This document shows, one piece after another, positions 35,559 to 46,080 of a stretch of 64,000 nucleotides of DNA. The stretch lies in NCBI GenBank assembly GCA_905221605.1, contig CAJNDS010000011.1, positions 112,001 to 176,000 on the forward strand, in the 5' to 3' direction. The stretch comes from Symbiodinium natans. Lineage: Eukaryota; Sar; Dinophyceae; Suessiales; Symbiodiniaceae. Position 1 is the stretch's first letter; each line of letters starts with the position of its first letter. The notes beneath the pieces were generated by a model that worked only from the letters and a program-made list of their open reading frames with translations, made no database searches and was not told the origin of the DNA. The translations under genes were made by a program, and so were the position numbers.

Positions 35559-37644
35559 TTTCAGTGTCGCACGAGTGCCCCAGTGAAGCGTGCGGAAGCT
35601 TGAGCCCCAGGCGTGCCCGCGCTGCGCTCCCCTCGTGCAGCGCAGAGTTCACCCTTTGAGCCTCAGACGCTGAGAGGGCCGCGGGCACACAAGGCGAGAA
35701 GCGTGCAACTTAACCCACAACGCTGCCACTTGAGAGGCCCTCCCTAAGCTGCTACCGAAGCTCCGCTTCAGCCCGACTCTGAATTGCGGGGAGCTGGCGG
35801 TTGGGATGTGTGGACTCGGTACCCGGAACTGACCTCCAGGAGTCGGAGTTTGAGTTTCCTTCGAGTAGCCATGGGCTCTTAAGATTAAGGCAAAGGCTTA
35901 AATGGTTCTCCGCAGACTGCAAGGCGACCAGGAAATCGGGGGAAATTCGGGCTGGAGCCTCTAGGCGCCCTTTCGTAAAGACCCTCAAGGTCAGCGGGAC
36001 GAGAAAGGGGCCTTTTGGCCCTGTAAGCCCGAAGCCTGAGCCCGAAACCTTAAACCGCTTTGCGCCCACGTTTCCCAAAGATCTCATGCAGTCGCATCTG
36101 CACTCAGTTTGGAAAGATCATGAAGGGGTACGTGCTGGCAATGGACAGACAAGAGGTCTTGAATGGGGCTGGCCCCGTTTCAGAGCATCATGGAAGCACC
36201 CATTCAAGACCCCTGGATGAGTTGTGTCCGTAGCCTGGTCAAGAGATGAGAAACAAGGGCCCATGCAAGGGAGGGGCTCTGACTTGGGTTCTCAACTTTT
36301 TGCAAACTGAAGCTATAAATTCGAGCTCTGGGGCTTTTTGCTGGACCGAATCGGGCCTGAACAGCGCTGCCCAGAAATCATCGTTTAAGGTGGGTAGGGA
36401 CCCAAAACACCAAAGCCTTCCGCGATTCGAGGACCTCAGACTCTTTGCCCAGGCCTCCCTCAGAAGTAGGAGCAGGCTTCAGAGTTCAGAAGCTCATAGA
36501 AGGCGCTTTGCCCTATCCCTGCGACAGCGCGGCCATCCCTGACCCAATAGCTCGTGCCAACTGTGGGCACGCAAGGTTCAACCGAAAAGCCGTAAAAAGT
36601 CCCATGACCGTGCCATTGTCCCACAGAAGAGGAACCCGCATGCCGCAAATTCGTCAGAGTCACTGCGGTCACGACTTTCGGTTACCTGAAGTGAAAGGCC
36701 TTGGAATCCCGGGAAGCTCCTCACTGGGGTTTTCATCATGTTCTTGTTACGTAAGACGAGGAGCCCAATGCGCATGCCACTGCGGTGCGGCCATAGGTGG
36801 CCATAAATCCTCTGAACTACGAAAACCCTGAAAATTGTACCCTAAACCCAAACCGACCCAAGCGACGGATCCACTTGGCCTCTCCAGAAATCAAACAACT
36901 TTCCTTCAGTTGCCGCCTAAAGAACATGCAGCGAGTCCGAGGTGACTAGTTTCAAGCTGAACAGCCATATCTTGACTCAAGCGCTGCGGCTTTTCATTCG
37001 GACCCTCATGCACGAACCGCTCAGCCTGTCGTGCAAAGCCCTGACGCCAGTAGAGCACTTTCAGGGAATTCTAGGAGGTTCACTTGTCGCATGATATCGC
37101 AAACATTAATCCCATGGCTAGACCATATCCGCACAGAGCCCTTAAGGTCCAAAGGTCATTGCTGTCCATGACCCTGGACTCCCTGGAGTATGCACCCTTC
37201 GAGTTGCGATCTTCCGAGCCTTCTGCTCATTGAGCGTAGTGGTTTTAACGGACTCAGCTCTGCAAGTTCCAGCCGCGTACCCTCTTTCAAGTGCAGGCAC
37301 CTCGCACACGGCGTTATCCGGAACATATACACAGACCTTCTTTCCACCAGACATGATCTTCAGCCACGCTCCCGCTTTCTGTACAGGAGACTTCACAGAG
37401 CGAACTCTAAGGTCCGGGACGTCAAACAACGGCCGTAACCCATATTCCTCTAACCAACCCAAAGCAGCAGGAATGGAATCGATCCTTCAACCAAGTCGAC
37501 ATCCATCCAGCTTTCTTTTGTGGCATGCCCTTGGAAGCGACACTGCTACCGTTGCCACCGTTGCTGGTTTTCAGTTGACCGGCGAGGCCGGAGTCGAAGT
37601 GTGCCGGGCTTAGAAGGTTTATAGCAGTGACCAGGGCCGCAGAG
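35559..37644. other. Unassigned sequence, no gene recognised
   Basis: Frames up to 139 codons (35801-36220 plus) without recognisable domains. A small hairpin GGGCC-TTTT-GGCCC sits at 36008-36021. Nothing else was seen. Confidence 0.45.
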
Positions 37645-38199
37645 GGATGCACACACCTGAGGACCTGTCGGCTGTGAGCACCGGGCGTTTAGGTGCTCCA
37701 GCATGAGCGCGCGGGCAGCCTTGATAGTTCCAGCAGCAAACAACGGTGATGCTGCGGTCTTGATGTCTCCACATCTTGGGCCGCCGTCAGCTGCACCCAT
37801 TGTCCCGAAAGGATCAGGCTGCAAGCTCATAGCAAGAATCGGCTGAACTGATATGATAAGCACATGTTGGAAGATGGAAGGTTAAATGAGCAAGCGCCAA
37901 AACCTCCAGCCATTCAAGTGAGCAAGGGGTGGACACGAATGCCCCTGTAAAGCGATGGGAACACCTGAACAGCGACCCCCTGAGTTAATGAACCGTTGGG
38001 TGGGCTTTAGCCTTGAATTTGCCCATGACACCTGCAGACATCAAACGTGCATATCTGATGCTAAAGCCCTGTAAAGCGATGTGAACACTGAAAAGCGACA
38101 CCCCCCATGTTGCGTCCATGAGCTCCGCCGGTTTTGGCAGTCGCTCAAAAGGTTTGGTTAGTACTTTGTGCATCAAGAAAGTGATCAAGCTGCAAATTC
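37645..38199. repeat. Diverged leading edge of the 1.6 kb array
   Basis: From about 37665 to 37880, GCTGTGAGCA, TTGATAGTTCCAGCAGCAA, GATGCTGCGGTCTTGATG and CATGTTGGAAGA match the end part of array units (about 39528-39745 and 41108-41325) with clear divergence. Between 37937 and 38107 a block of about 40 bp (CTGTAAAGCGATG and following) is present twice, 124 bp apart. Confidence 0.7.
38025..38150 (+). pseudogene. Possible degenerate J-domain (DnaJ-like) fragment
   Basis: From ATG at 38025 the plus strand reads MTPADIKRAYLML. This matches the second helix of the J domain, where DIKRAY followed by a leucine-rich turn is characteristic. A two-base frame change then gives AL, a stop, and SDVNTEKRHP. 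That would suit the region after the HPD motif if the His-Pro codons had been lost. The hallmark HPD is absent, a stop is present and the frame is broken, so this cannot be functional. The similarity is short and half of it depends on an assumed frameshift, so it may be coincidence. A J domain normally has about 70 residues. Confidence 0.2.
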
Positions 38200-39790
38200 A
38201 CCATTTTTTGTCAGGATCGTTCAAAAGCGGGCGAGCACTGTGTGAAGATGTGCATACAAGACTAAGCTCCCGTGCCGTGGCTGTGAGAAGCAGATGTTGT
38301 CAAGCCACGTTCCCGCATCCGCGTACAGAGTTCTTGATGAATGCAGCAATCAACAACAACGATGCTCTGACGTTGATAAGTTCTCCACTTGTTGGGCCCC
38401 CAGTTGCTGATGCTGTCCAGGACGTGTTCGGCTACATGCAAGCTCATAGCAGCCGTAGCAACAGAGTCTTTTCACCTGGCATGCTGAGCAAATGTTGGAA
38501 GACAGGCGCTTTCTTGCGGAGCGCTTGCGCTGGGACCGGAGTGAGGAGCGTGCGGCCGCCTGTTCATCAGGGCCGCAAGATGGCGGGCTCTTTCGTTGCT
38601 GCGCCTACGGCGCAGATTCCTTCGTCCGCCGATGATGCAGTGTGAATTTGTTGATGCATCCAACAGGGGCACGCTTTGCTTTGCAATCCGCGTGGTTGCT
38701 TGCGAATGAAGGCGCGTCGCGTTGTCACACAAAATTGCATCTGAAAACTTCTCCACATTTTGAGCCCCCAGTTGCCGTCCAGGAGGAGTTGGGCTACAAA
38801 CTCATGGCAAAGAGGGTCTTTTCTCCTCGCATGCTGGGCAAATGTTGGAAGGCAGGTATTTTGCAGAGGTTTTGCCCTGCGAGCGTGTGGTCGCCTGACT
38901 CACCTGACCTCGTCAGTCATCAGGAGCGCAGGATGGCGTGCTCCGTCGTTGCTGCGCCTGCGATGTTGGTTTGCGTGAGCGTGTTGGTTTGACCATGCTG
39001 CATAGGATGCGGCACAGGCGCATTTGCTTGCTGCGAGATACACAAATTGGCCGTGAATCAAAACGGCGTTATTTTGTGGTTACACACATCTGTCGTGCCC
39101 CGTTGTTTCAGACGGATGTCGCCGGTCTGCCCAGGAGAGCTCCATGCCGAGGAGGGGCTTGTCGGGGAGGGGGACTGCCACAAAGAGATCGGCATTGTTG
39201 CAGGCCCTCTGTCTGCGACGACCGGGGTTTCACACAGTCCCGGGTATCTTGACTCAGGCGTTTAGAACCGTTTAGGACATGTTCCCTACATGATAAGGCA
39301 ATGGACAGAACGAAAAGACTTGCGCGATTGTTTTAGCACATTCCACCGTCAGGTGAACAGTCAGGTTGGGAATGCCGCTGCGACTGTTGGTAGCTGACAG
39401 GCGGGTCAGGTGAGCGGAAGGGCCGGAGTCCTTCACAGGAAATGGGAGCGCGTAGGTTGGTATGTTCTAGACTCTCTAGACTTGTCGCGGTTGCAGAAAG
39501 GCAGAAGCAGTTCGCGTTGCGTCTGGGGCTGTGAGCAACAGGCGTTTGGCAGCCACTTCTTCCGGCATGAGCATGCGGCATCCTTGATTGTTCCAGCAGC
39601 AAGCACTGGCGATGCTGCGGTTTTGATGTCTCCACATGTTGGGCCACCGCCAGCTGCAATGTTGTCCTGTACGGATCATGGCAAAAGAACGGCCTGCTGC
39701 AACTGACATGATGGGCACCTGTTGGAAGACAGGTGGATTGAACAGTGCCCTTCATGACATCAAGGAAAGATCAACCTGCAGATTCACCAG
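38200..39790. repeat. Higher-order array, unit 1 (about 1.59 kb)
   Basis: The unit is defined by GATGCTCTGACGTTGA at 38361, which recurs in each unit. Within it, sub-repeats share the order: CTCCAC followed by TTG and GGCC, an ACTCATGGCAAAG or GCTCATAGCAGCC block, ATGCTGRGCAAATG, a GCAAGATGGCGGGC or CAGGATGGCGTGC block, then a GCTTTGCTTTG block. From about 38650 to 39760 it is nearly identical to unit 2. No conserved reading frame was recognised. Confidence 0.9.
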
Positions 39791-41370
39791 TGTTGTCTTT
39801 GTCGGGATCGTTCAAAAACGAGCGAGCGCCGTGTGAAGATGTGCATACAAGACTAAGCACCCGTGCCGTGGCTGTGAGAAGCAGATGTTGTCAAGCCACG
39901 TTCCCGCATCCGCGCACAGAGTTCGTGATGAATGCATCAATCAACAACGACGATGCTCTGACGTTGAGTTCTCCACTTCTTGGGCCGCCAGCTGCTGATG
40001 CTGTCCAGGACGGTTTCGGCTACATGCAAGCTCATAGCAGCCGCAGCAACAGAGTTTTTTCACCTGGCATGCTGAGCAAATGTTGGAAGACAGGCGCTTT
40101 CTTGCGGAGTGCCGTGAGGAGTGTGCGGCCGCCTGTTCTCGTCAGTCATCAGGGCCGCAAGATGGCGGGCTTTTTCGTTGCTGCGCCTACGGCGCTGATT
40201 CCTTCGTCTGCAGATGATGCAGAGTGACTTTCTTGGTGCATCCAACAGGGGCACGCTTTGCTTTGCAATCCGCGTGGTTGCTTGCGGATGAAGGCGCGTC
40301 GCGTTGTCACACAAAATTGCATCTGAAAACTTCTCCACATTTTGAGCCCCCAGTTGCCGTCCAGGACGAGTTGGGCTACAAACTCATGGCAAAGAGGGTC
40401 TTTTCTCCTCGCATGCTGGGCAAATGTTGGAAGGCAGGTATTTTGCAGAGGTTTTGCCCTGCGAGCGTGTGGTCGCCTGACTCACCTGACCTCGTCAGTC
40501 ATCAGGAGCGCAGGATGGCGTGCTCCGTCGTTGCTGCGCCTGCGATGTTGGTTTGCGTGAGCGTGTTGGTTTGACCATGCTGCATAGGATGCGGCACAGG
40601 CGCGTTTGCTTGCTGCGAGATACACAAATTGGCCGTGAATCAAAACGGCGTTATTTTGTGGTTACACACATCTGTCGTGCCCCGTTGTTTCAGACGGATG
40701 TCGCCGGTCTGCCCAGGAGAGCTCCATGCCGAGGAGGGGCTTGTCGGGGAGGGGGACTGCCACAAAGAGATCGGCATTGTTGCAGGCCCTCTGTCTGCGA
40801 CGACCGGGGTTTCACACAGTCCCGGGTATCTTGACTCAGGCGTTTAGAACCGTTTAGGACATGTTCCCTACATGATAAGGCAATGGACAGAACGAAAAGA
40901 CTTGCGCGATTGTTTTAGCACATTCCACCGTCAGGTGAACAGTCAGGTTGGGAATGCCGCTGCGACCGTTGGTAGCTGACAGGCGGGTCAGGTGAGCGAA
41001 GGGCCGGAGTCCTTCACAGGAAATGGGAGCGCGTAGGTTGGTATGTTCTAGACTCTCTAGACTTGTCGCGGTTGCAGAAAGGCAGAAGCAGTTCGCGTTG
41101 CGTCTGGGCTGTGAGCAACAGGCGTTTGGCAGCCACTTCTTCCGGCATGAGCATGCGGCATCCTTGATTGTTCCAGCAGCAAGCACTGGCGATGCTGCGG
41201 TTTTGATGTCTCCACATGTTGGGCCACCGCCAGCTGCAATGTTGTCCTGTACGGATCATGGCAAAAGAACGGCCTGCTGCAACTGACATGATGGGCACAT
41301 GTTGGAAGACAGATGGATTGAATAGTGCCCTTCATGACATCAAGGAAAGATCAACCTGCAGATTCACCAG
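39791..41370. repeat. Higher-order array, unit 2 (about 1.58 kb)
   Basis: The landmark GATGCTCTGACG is at 39952, 1591 bp after unit 1. The stretch 40232-41340 differs from 38650-39760 by only a few substitutions and single-base indels, such as GCGGAAGG against GCGAAGG near 40998. This indicates recent duplication or homogenisation of this pair. Confidence 0.9.
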
Positions 41371-42999
41371 TGTTGTCTTTGTCGGGATCGTTCAAAAGCG
41401 AGCGAGCGCCGTGTGAAGATGTGCATACAAGACTAAGCACCCGTGCCGTGGCTGTGAGAAGCAGATGTTGTCAGGCCACGTTCCCGCATCCGCGCACAGA
41501 GTTCGTGATGAATGCATCAATCAACAACGACGATGCTCTGACGTTGAGTTCTCCACTTCTTGGGCTGCCAGCTGCTGATGCTGTCCAGGACGGTTTCGGC
41601 TACAAACTCATGGCAAAGAGAGCCTTTTCCCCTCGCATGCTGGGCAAATGCTGGAAGTCAGGTATTTTGCGGAGGTTTGCGCTGCGAGCATGTGGTCGCC
41701 TGATCTCGCCGTCATCAGGAGCGCACGATGGCGTGCTTAAACAGCACCTACGGCGCAGTTTCCTTCTTCTGCAGATGACAGTGGCGTGCTTGGCTTTTCG
41801 CAGCAAGCCCTGTGGTTTCGTCTGGCTGACGTCGGGGTGCGTTGTCGCACAAATTTGTATCTTAGCTGTGGCTCTGCAGCAACACGCAAGAGGACTTCCG
41901 TGATGCGGTGGCAGCTTGATTCAACACAGACGAGTACGTGCAACCACATGGTAACCGCCAAGTTAACCCGCCCTTGAAGCAAGTCCTTGATGCAATTTGG
42001 CGAGAGACGTCTTCCAGTCTTCCATGTGGTGAATTCCCTCCGATCTCATCAATCATCAAGGCCGCAAGATGGTGTGCTTAAGCTCTGCAGCGCCTATTGT
42101 GCAGGTTCATTCTTCTGCAGATGACAGAGACATACTTGGCTTCGCGCCGTTCTTCTGCACACGATGCAGAGCGCATGTGTTGGTTTCAGCTCTCAGTGTG
42201 CATCCAACATACTTCGCTTTGTGTGGCAAGCCTTATGGTTGCGTGCGGATGACGTCCGAGCGCGTTGCAGCACAAGCTTGCGCCTTTGGTTGTGCTCGCA
42301 AGGAAAATACAAGATGGCTGGCATGCTGTGACCAGTGCAAGTGGAAGTGCCAAACAGGCTGGTTGCAGACGGTGTCCTTTCTGACAGCTCTTCTGGTGCA
42401 CAGCAGCCCTGCACGCTTGAGGGAAGAAAGACACAAGGTTGGGAAGTCTTCCATGTGGTGAGTCCCCTCCTCGCTGTACCGCTGCACGAGTTCCTTGTGC
42501 TGAGAATGGCGTGACGTGGCCGCCTGATTTTATCAGTCGCCAAGGCCGCAGGCGTGCTTAAGCTCTTCAACGCCTATGGTGCAGGCTTATGCTTCTGCAG
42601 ATGACAGAGACATACTTGGCTTCGCGCCGTTTTTCTGCAGACGAGATGCAAAGCGAATGTGCTAGTTTCTCCTCTCAGGACGCATCCAACACAGCGACAT
42701 ACTTCGCTTTGTGTGGCAAGCCTTGTGGTCGTTTGTGGATGACGTTTGAGCATGTTGCAGCACAGGCTTGCGTCTTTGGTGGTGTTTGCAGGAAAAATAC
42801 GACATGCTGTGCGCAGCAGTGGAAGCTCCAAACAGGGTGGTTGCAGACGGTTTCCTGTCTGACGGCTCTTCTGTTGCACAGCAGCCCTGCAAGTTGCAAA
42901 GGTCTAGAAAGAGATCAGGTTGGGAAACGCCGCTGCTACAGATGGTGGTTTACAGGTAGTTCAGTTGGCCGAGTTGGACCGGAAGAGCCGGAACAGTCA
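41371..42999. repeat. Higher-order array, unit 3 (about 1.63 kb), rearranged inside
   Basis: It starts like unit 2 (41371-41600, landmark at 41532). At about 41600 it switches from the CATGCAAGCTCATAG version to the sub-repeat carrying AAACTCATGGCAAAG. The stretch 41918-42185 is nearly identical to 43546-43808 in unit 4. Two sub-repeats with CTTCGCTTTGTGTGGCAAGC follow at about 42210 and 42705. Confidence 0.85.
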
Positions 43000-44571
43000 A
43001 AAACCATGTGAGCACTGTGCTTAGACATGTCGAGGGTCGCAGAAGGGGCAGAGGCAGGTCACGAAACTGTCTTTTGTCGGTTCGTGCCTCACCTGGGGCT
43101 GTAAGCAGGTGTTGTCAAGCCACGTTCCAGCATCCATGCACAGAGTTCTGGATGGACAACGACGATGCTCTGACGTTGAGTTCTCCACATCTTGGCCCCC
43201 CAGGTGCTGATGCTTGCCAGGACGTGTTCGGCTACAAGCTCATAGCAGCCGTCGCAAGAAAGTCTTTTCACCTGGCATGCTGAGCAAATGTTGGAAGGCA
43301 GGCGCTTTCTTGCGGAGTGCTTGCGCTGAGACCGGAGTGAGGAGCGTGCGGCCGCCTGTTCATCAGGGCCGCAAGATGGCGGGCTCTTTCGTTGCTGCAC
43401 GAACGATGCAGGTTCCTTCGTCCACAGATGACAGGGGCATACTTGGCTTTTCGCCACAAGCCCTGGGGTTTCGTGTGGCTGACGTCGGGGTTTCTGTGGC
43501 TCTGCAGCAACACGCAAGATGACTTCCTTGATGCGGTGGCAGCTTCATCAAACACAGACGAGTACGTGCAACCACATGGCAACCGCGAAGTTAACCCGCC
43601 CTTGAAGCAAGTCCTTGATGCAAGTTGGCGAGAGACGTCTTCCAGTCTTCCATGTGGTGAATTCCCTCCGATCTCATCAATCATCAAGGCCGCAAGATGG
43701 TGTGCTTAAGCTCTGCAGCGCCTATTGTGCAGGTTCATTCTTCTGCAGATGACAGAGACATACTTGGCTTCGCGCCGTTCTTCTGCACACGATGCAGAGC
43801 GCATGTGTTGTACTTCGCTTTGTGTGGCAAGCCTTATGGTTGCGTGCGGATGACGTCCGAGCGCGTTGCAGCACAAGCTTGCGTCCTTTACAGAAAACAT
43901 ACAGCATGGCTGGCATGCTGTGCCCAGTGGAATCGCCAAGTCGGGTTGTCGCACACGGTGTCCTTTCTGACAGCTCTTCTGTTCACAGCAGCCCTGCACG
44001 CTTGAGGGAAGAAAGAGATAGGTTAGGAAATCTGCCATGTGGAGTGAGTCCCCTCCTCACTGTACCTACACACGAGTTCCTTGTGCTGAGAGCGCCTGAT
44101 CTCAGCAGTCAAGGCCTCAAAGCGGCGTGCTTAACCTCGGCTGCGCCGAGGATGCAGGTTCATTCTCCTGCAGACGATGCACTGTGAACGCGTCAGTGTG
44201 ACCATGCTGCACTGGATGCTAAGCAGGCATGCTTGCATGCCGCGTACGTCTAACAGGCCAACAGGGCCACACTTTGCTTTGTGCGGCAGACTTGTGGTCG
44301 TCTGTGGATGAAGTTTGAGCGTGTTGCAGCACGAGCTTGCGTCCTTGGTGGGCTCAGGGAAACTACGACATGGCTGCCATGCTGTGCCCAGTGGAAGCTC
44401 CAAACAGGGTGGTTGCAGACGGTTTCCTGTCTGACGGCTCTTCTGTTGCACAGCAGCCCTGCAAGTTGCAAAGGTCTAGAAAGAGATCAGGTTGGGAAAC
44501 GCCGCTGCTACAGATGGTGGTTTGCAGGTAGTTCAGTCGGCCGAGTTGGACCGGAAGAGCCGGAACAGTCA
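43000..44571. repeat. Higher-order array, unit 4 (about 1.57 kb)
   Basis: The landmark GATGCTCTGACG is at 43164, 1632 bp after unit 3. The start ATGTCGAGGGTCGCAGAAGG at 43027 recurs at 44599 in unit 5. Sequence from about 42830 through 43480 is nearly identical to 44400-45050, so the homogenised patch crosses the unit boundary chosen here. Confidence 0.9.
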
Positions 44572-46080
44572 AAAACCATGTGAGCACTGTGCTTAGACAT
44601 GTCGAGGGTCGCAGAAGGGGCAGAGGCAGGTCACGAAACTGTCTTCTGTCGGTTCGTGCCTCACCTGGGGCTGTAAGCAGGTGTTGTCAAGCCACGTTCC
44701 AGCATCCACGTACAGAGTTCTTGATGGACAACGACGATGCTCTGACGTTGAGTTCTGCACATCTTGGCCCCCCAGGTGCTGATGCTTGCCAGGACGTGTT
44801 CGGCTACAAGCTCATAGCAGCCGTCGCAAGAAAGTCTTTTCACCTGGCATGCTGAGCAAATGTTGGAAGGCAGGCGCTTTCTTGCGGAGTGCTTGCGCTG
44901 AGACCGGAGTGAGGAGCGTGCGGCCGCCTGTTCTCGTCAGTCATCAGGGCCGCACGATGGCGGGCTCTTTCGTTGCTGCACTAACAATGCAGGTTCCTTC
45001 GTCCACAGATGACAGGGGCATACTTGGCTTTTCGCCGCAAGCCCTGGGGCTTCGTGTGGCTGACGTGGGGGTGCGTTGTCGCAGAAACTTGTATCTTTTC
45101 TGTGGCTCTGCGGCACTATGCAAGAGGGCGTGGCAGTTCAGCTTGATTCAACAGAGACAAGTACAAATGTTGGAAGACAGATGTTTGCACTGAGACTGGA
45201 GTGAGGAGCATGCGTCCGCCTGTTCTCGTCAGTCATCTGAGCCGCAAGATGGCGGGCTCTTTCGTTGCTGCGCCTACGGCGCAGATTCCTTCGTCCGCCG
45301 ATGATGCAGTGTGAATTTGTTGGTGCATCGAACAGGGGCACGCTTTGCTTTGCAATCCGCATGGTTGCTTGTGGATGCAGGCGCGACGCGTTGTCACACA
45401 AACTTGCATCTGAAGCACAACCTCGCGGCAACACGAACATTTGTTCAGACAACACGGTGCCATTCCTTTCTGTCAGCTTGCCTTCAAGCCAAAGTTGAAT
45501 GTTCTTCATCACGTCAACGAAGAGATCGACTGGGAAATTCAACTACCATTGTCGAGTTCATTCAAAGACATGCACACGCAGGGTTAAGATGCGCATTCAA
45601 GACTCAGCACCTGCGGCTGTGAGCAGCAGACCCTGGCAAGAAGAGAGTCGTTTCACCTGATATGCTGGGCACGTGTTGGAAGACGCACTGCTCGTGCAGT
45701 GTGCTTGCACTGACGCCTACGTGAGGGTGTGGCCGACGGGTCTCATCTTGTTTGTGCCTGTGATACACGTTCCTTCTTCTGCAGACGAAGCAGTGTGAAT
45801 GTGTTGGTTTCACGAGGCTGCACAGGCAAGTCCGTGTGTGCATCAGGGTCATGCGATGCTTTGAGCAGCAAGTATTGCGGCTTGAGGATGAAGCCTCGTG
45901 TTGAAGCACAAGCTTGCATCTTTTGTGCTCGGCGGCAACACACCAGAGGGCTCCAGTCACTGGAGTCATGCTCTGCGGTTTCTGTGCTTCGTGGAAGCTC
46001 CACGCTGACGTGGCTGACGGAGTCTATGTGTGCTTTCCTGTCGGACATTTCTTCTGTTCCTCAGATGTCTCGCTAGACGC
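44572..46080. repeat. Higher-order array, unit 5 and trailing edge
   Basis: The landmark GATGCTCTGACG is at 44736. The first 500 bp match unit 4 almost exactly. From about 45230 the sub-repeat with GCACGCTTTGCTTTGC matches units 1 and 2 (38600-38740 and 40180-40320). Similarity weakens after about 45500 and the array fades out near 46080. Confidence 0.85.

Noticed and set aside
35865-35883. Partial resemblance to the dinoflagellate spliced leader (GTAGCCAT, GGGCTC, AAG)
   Set aside because: It needs a three-base deletion and a two-base insertion relative to the leader. Similar partial matches (near 10666, 26152 and 58319-58345) show that this is background. No full leader or leader-gene context exists in the window.
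42951-42970. tRNA A-box-like string GGTAGTTCAGTTGG (also at 44523, and TTTAGCTCAGTTG near 46117)
   Set aside because: No B-box (GGTTCGANNCC) at the right distance, and no cloverleaf stems or anticodon loop could be formed. The first two are copies of the same array repeat.
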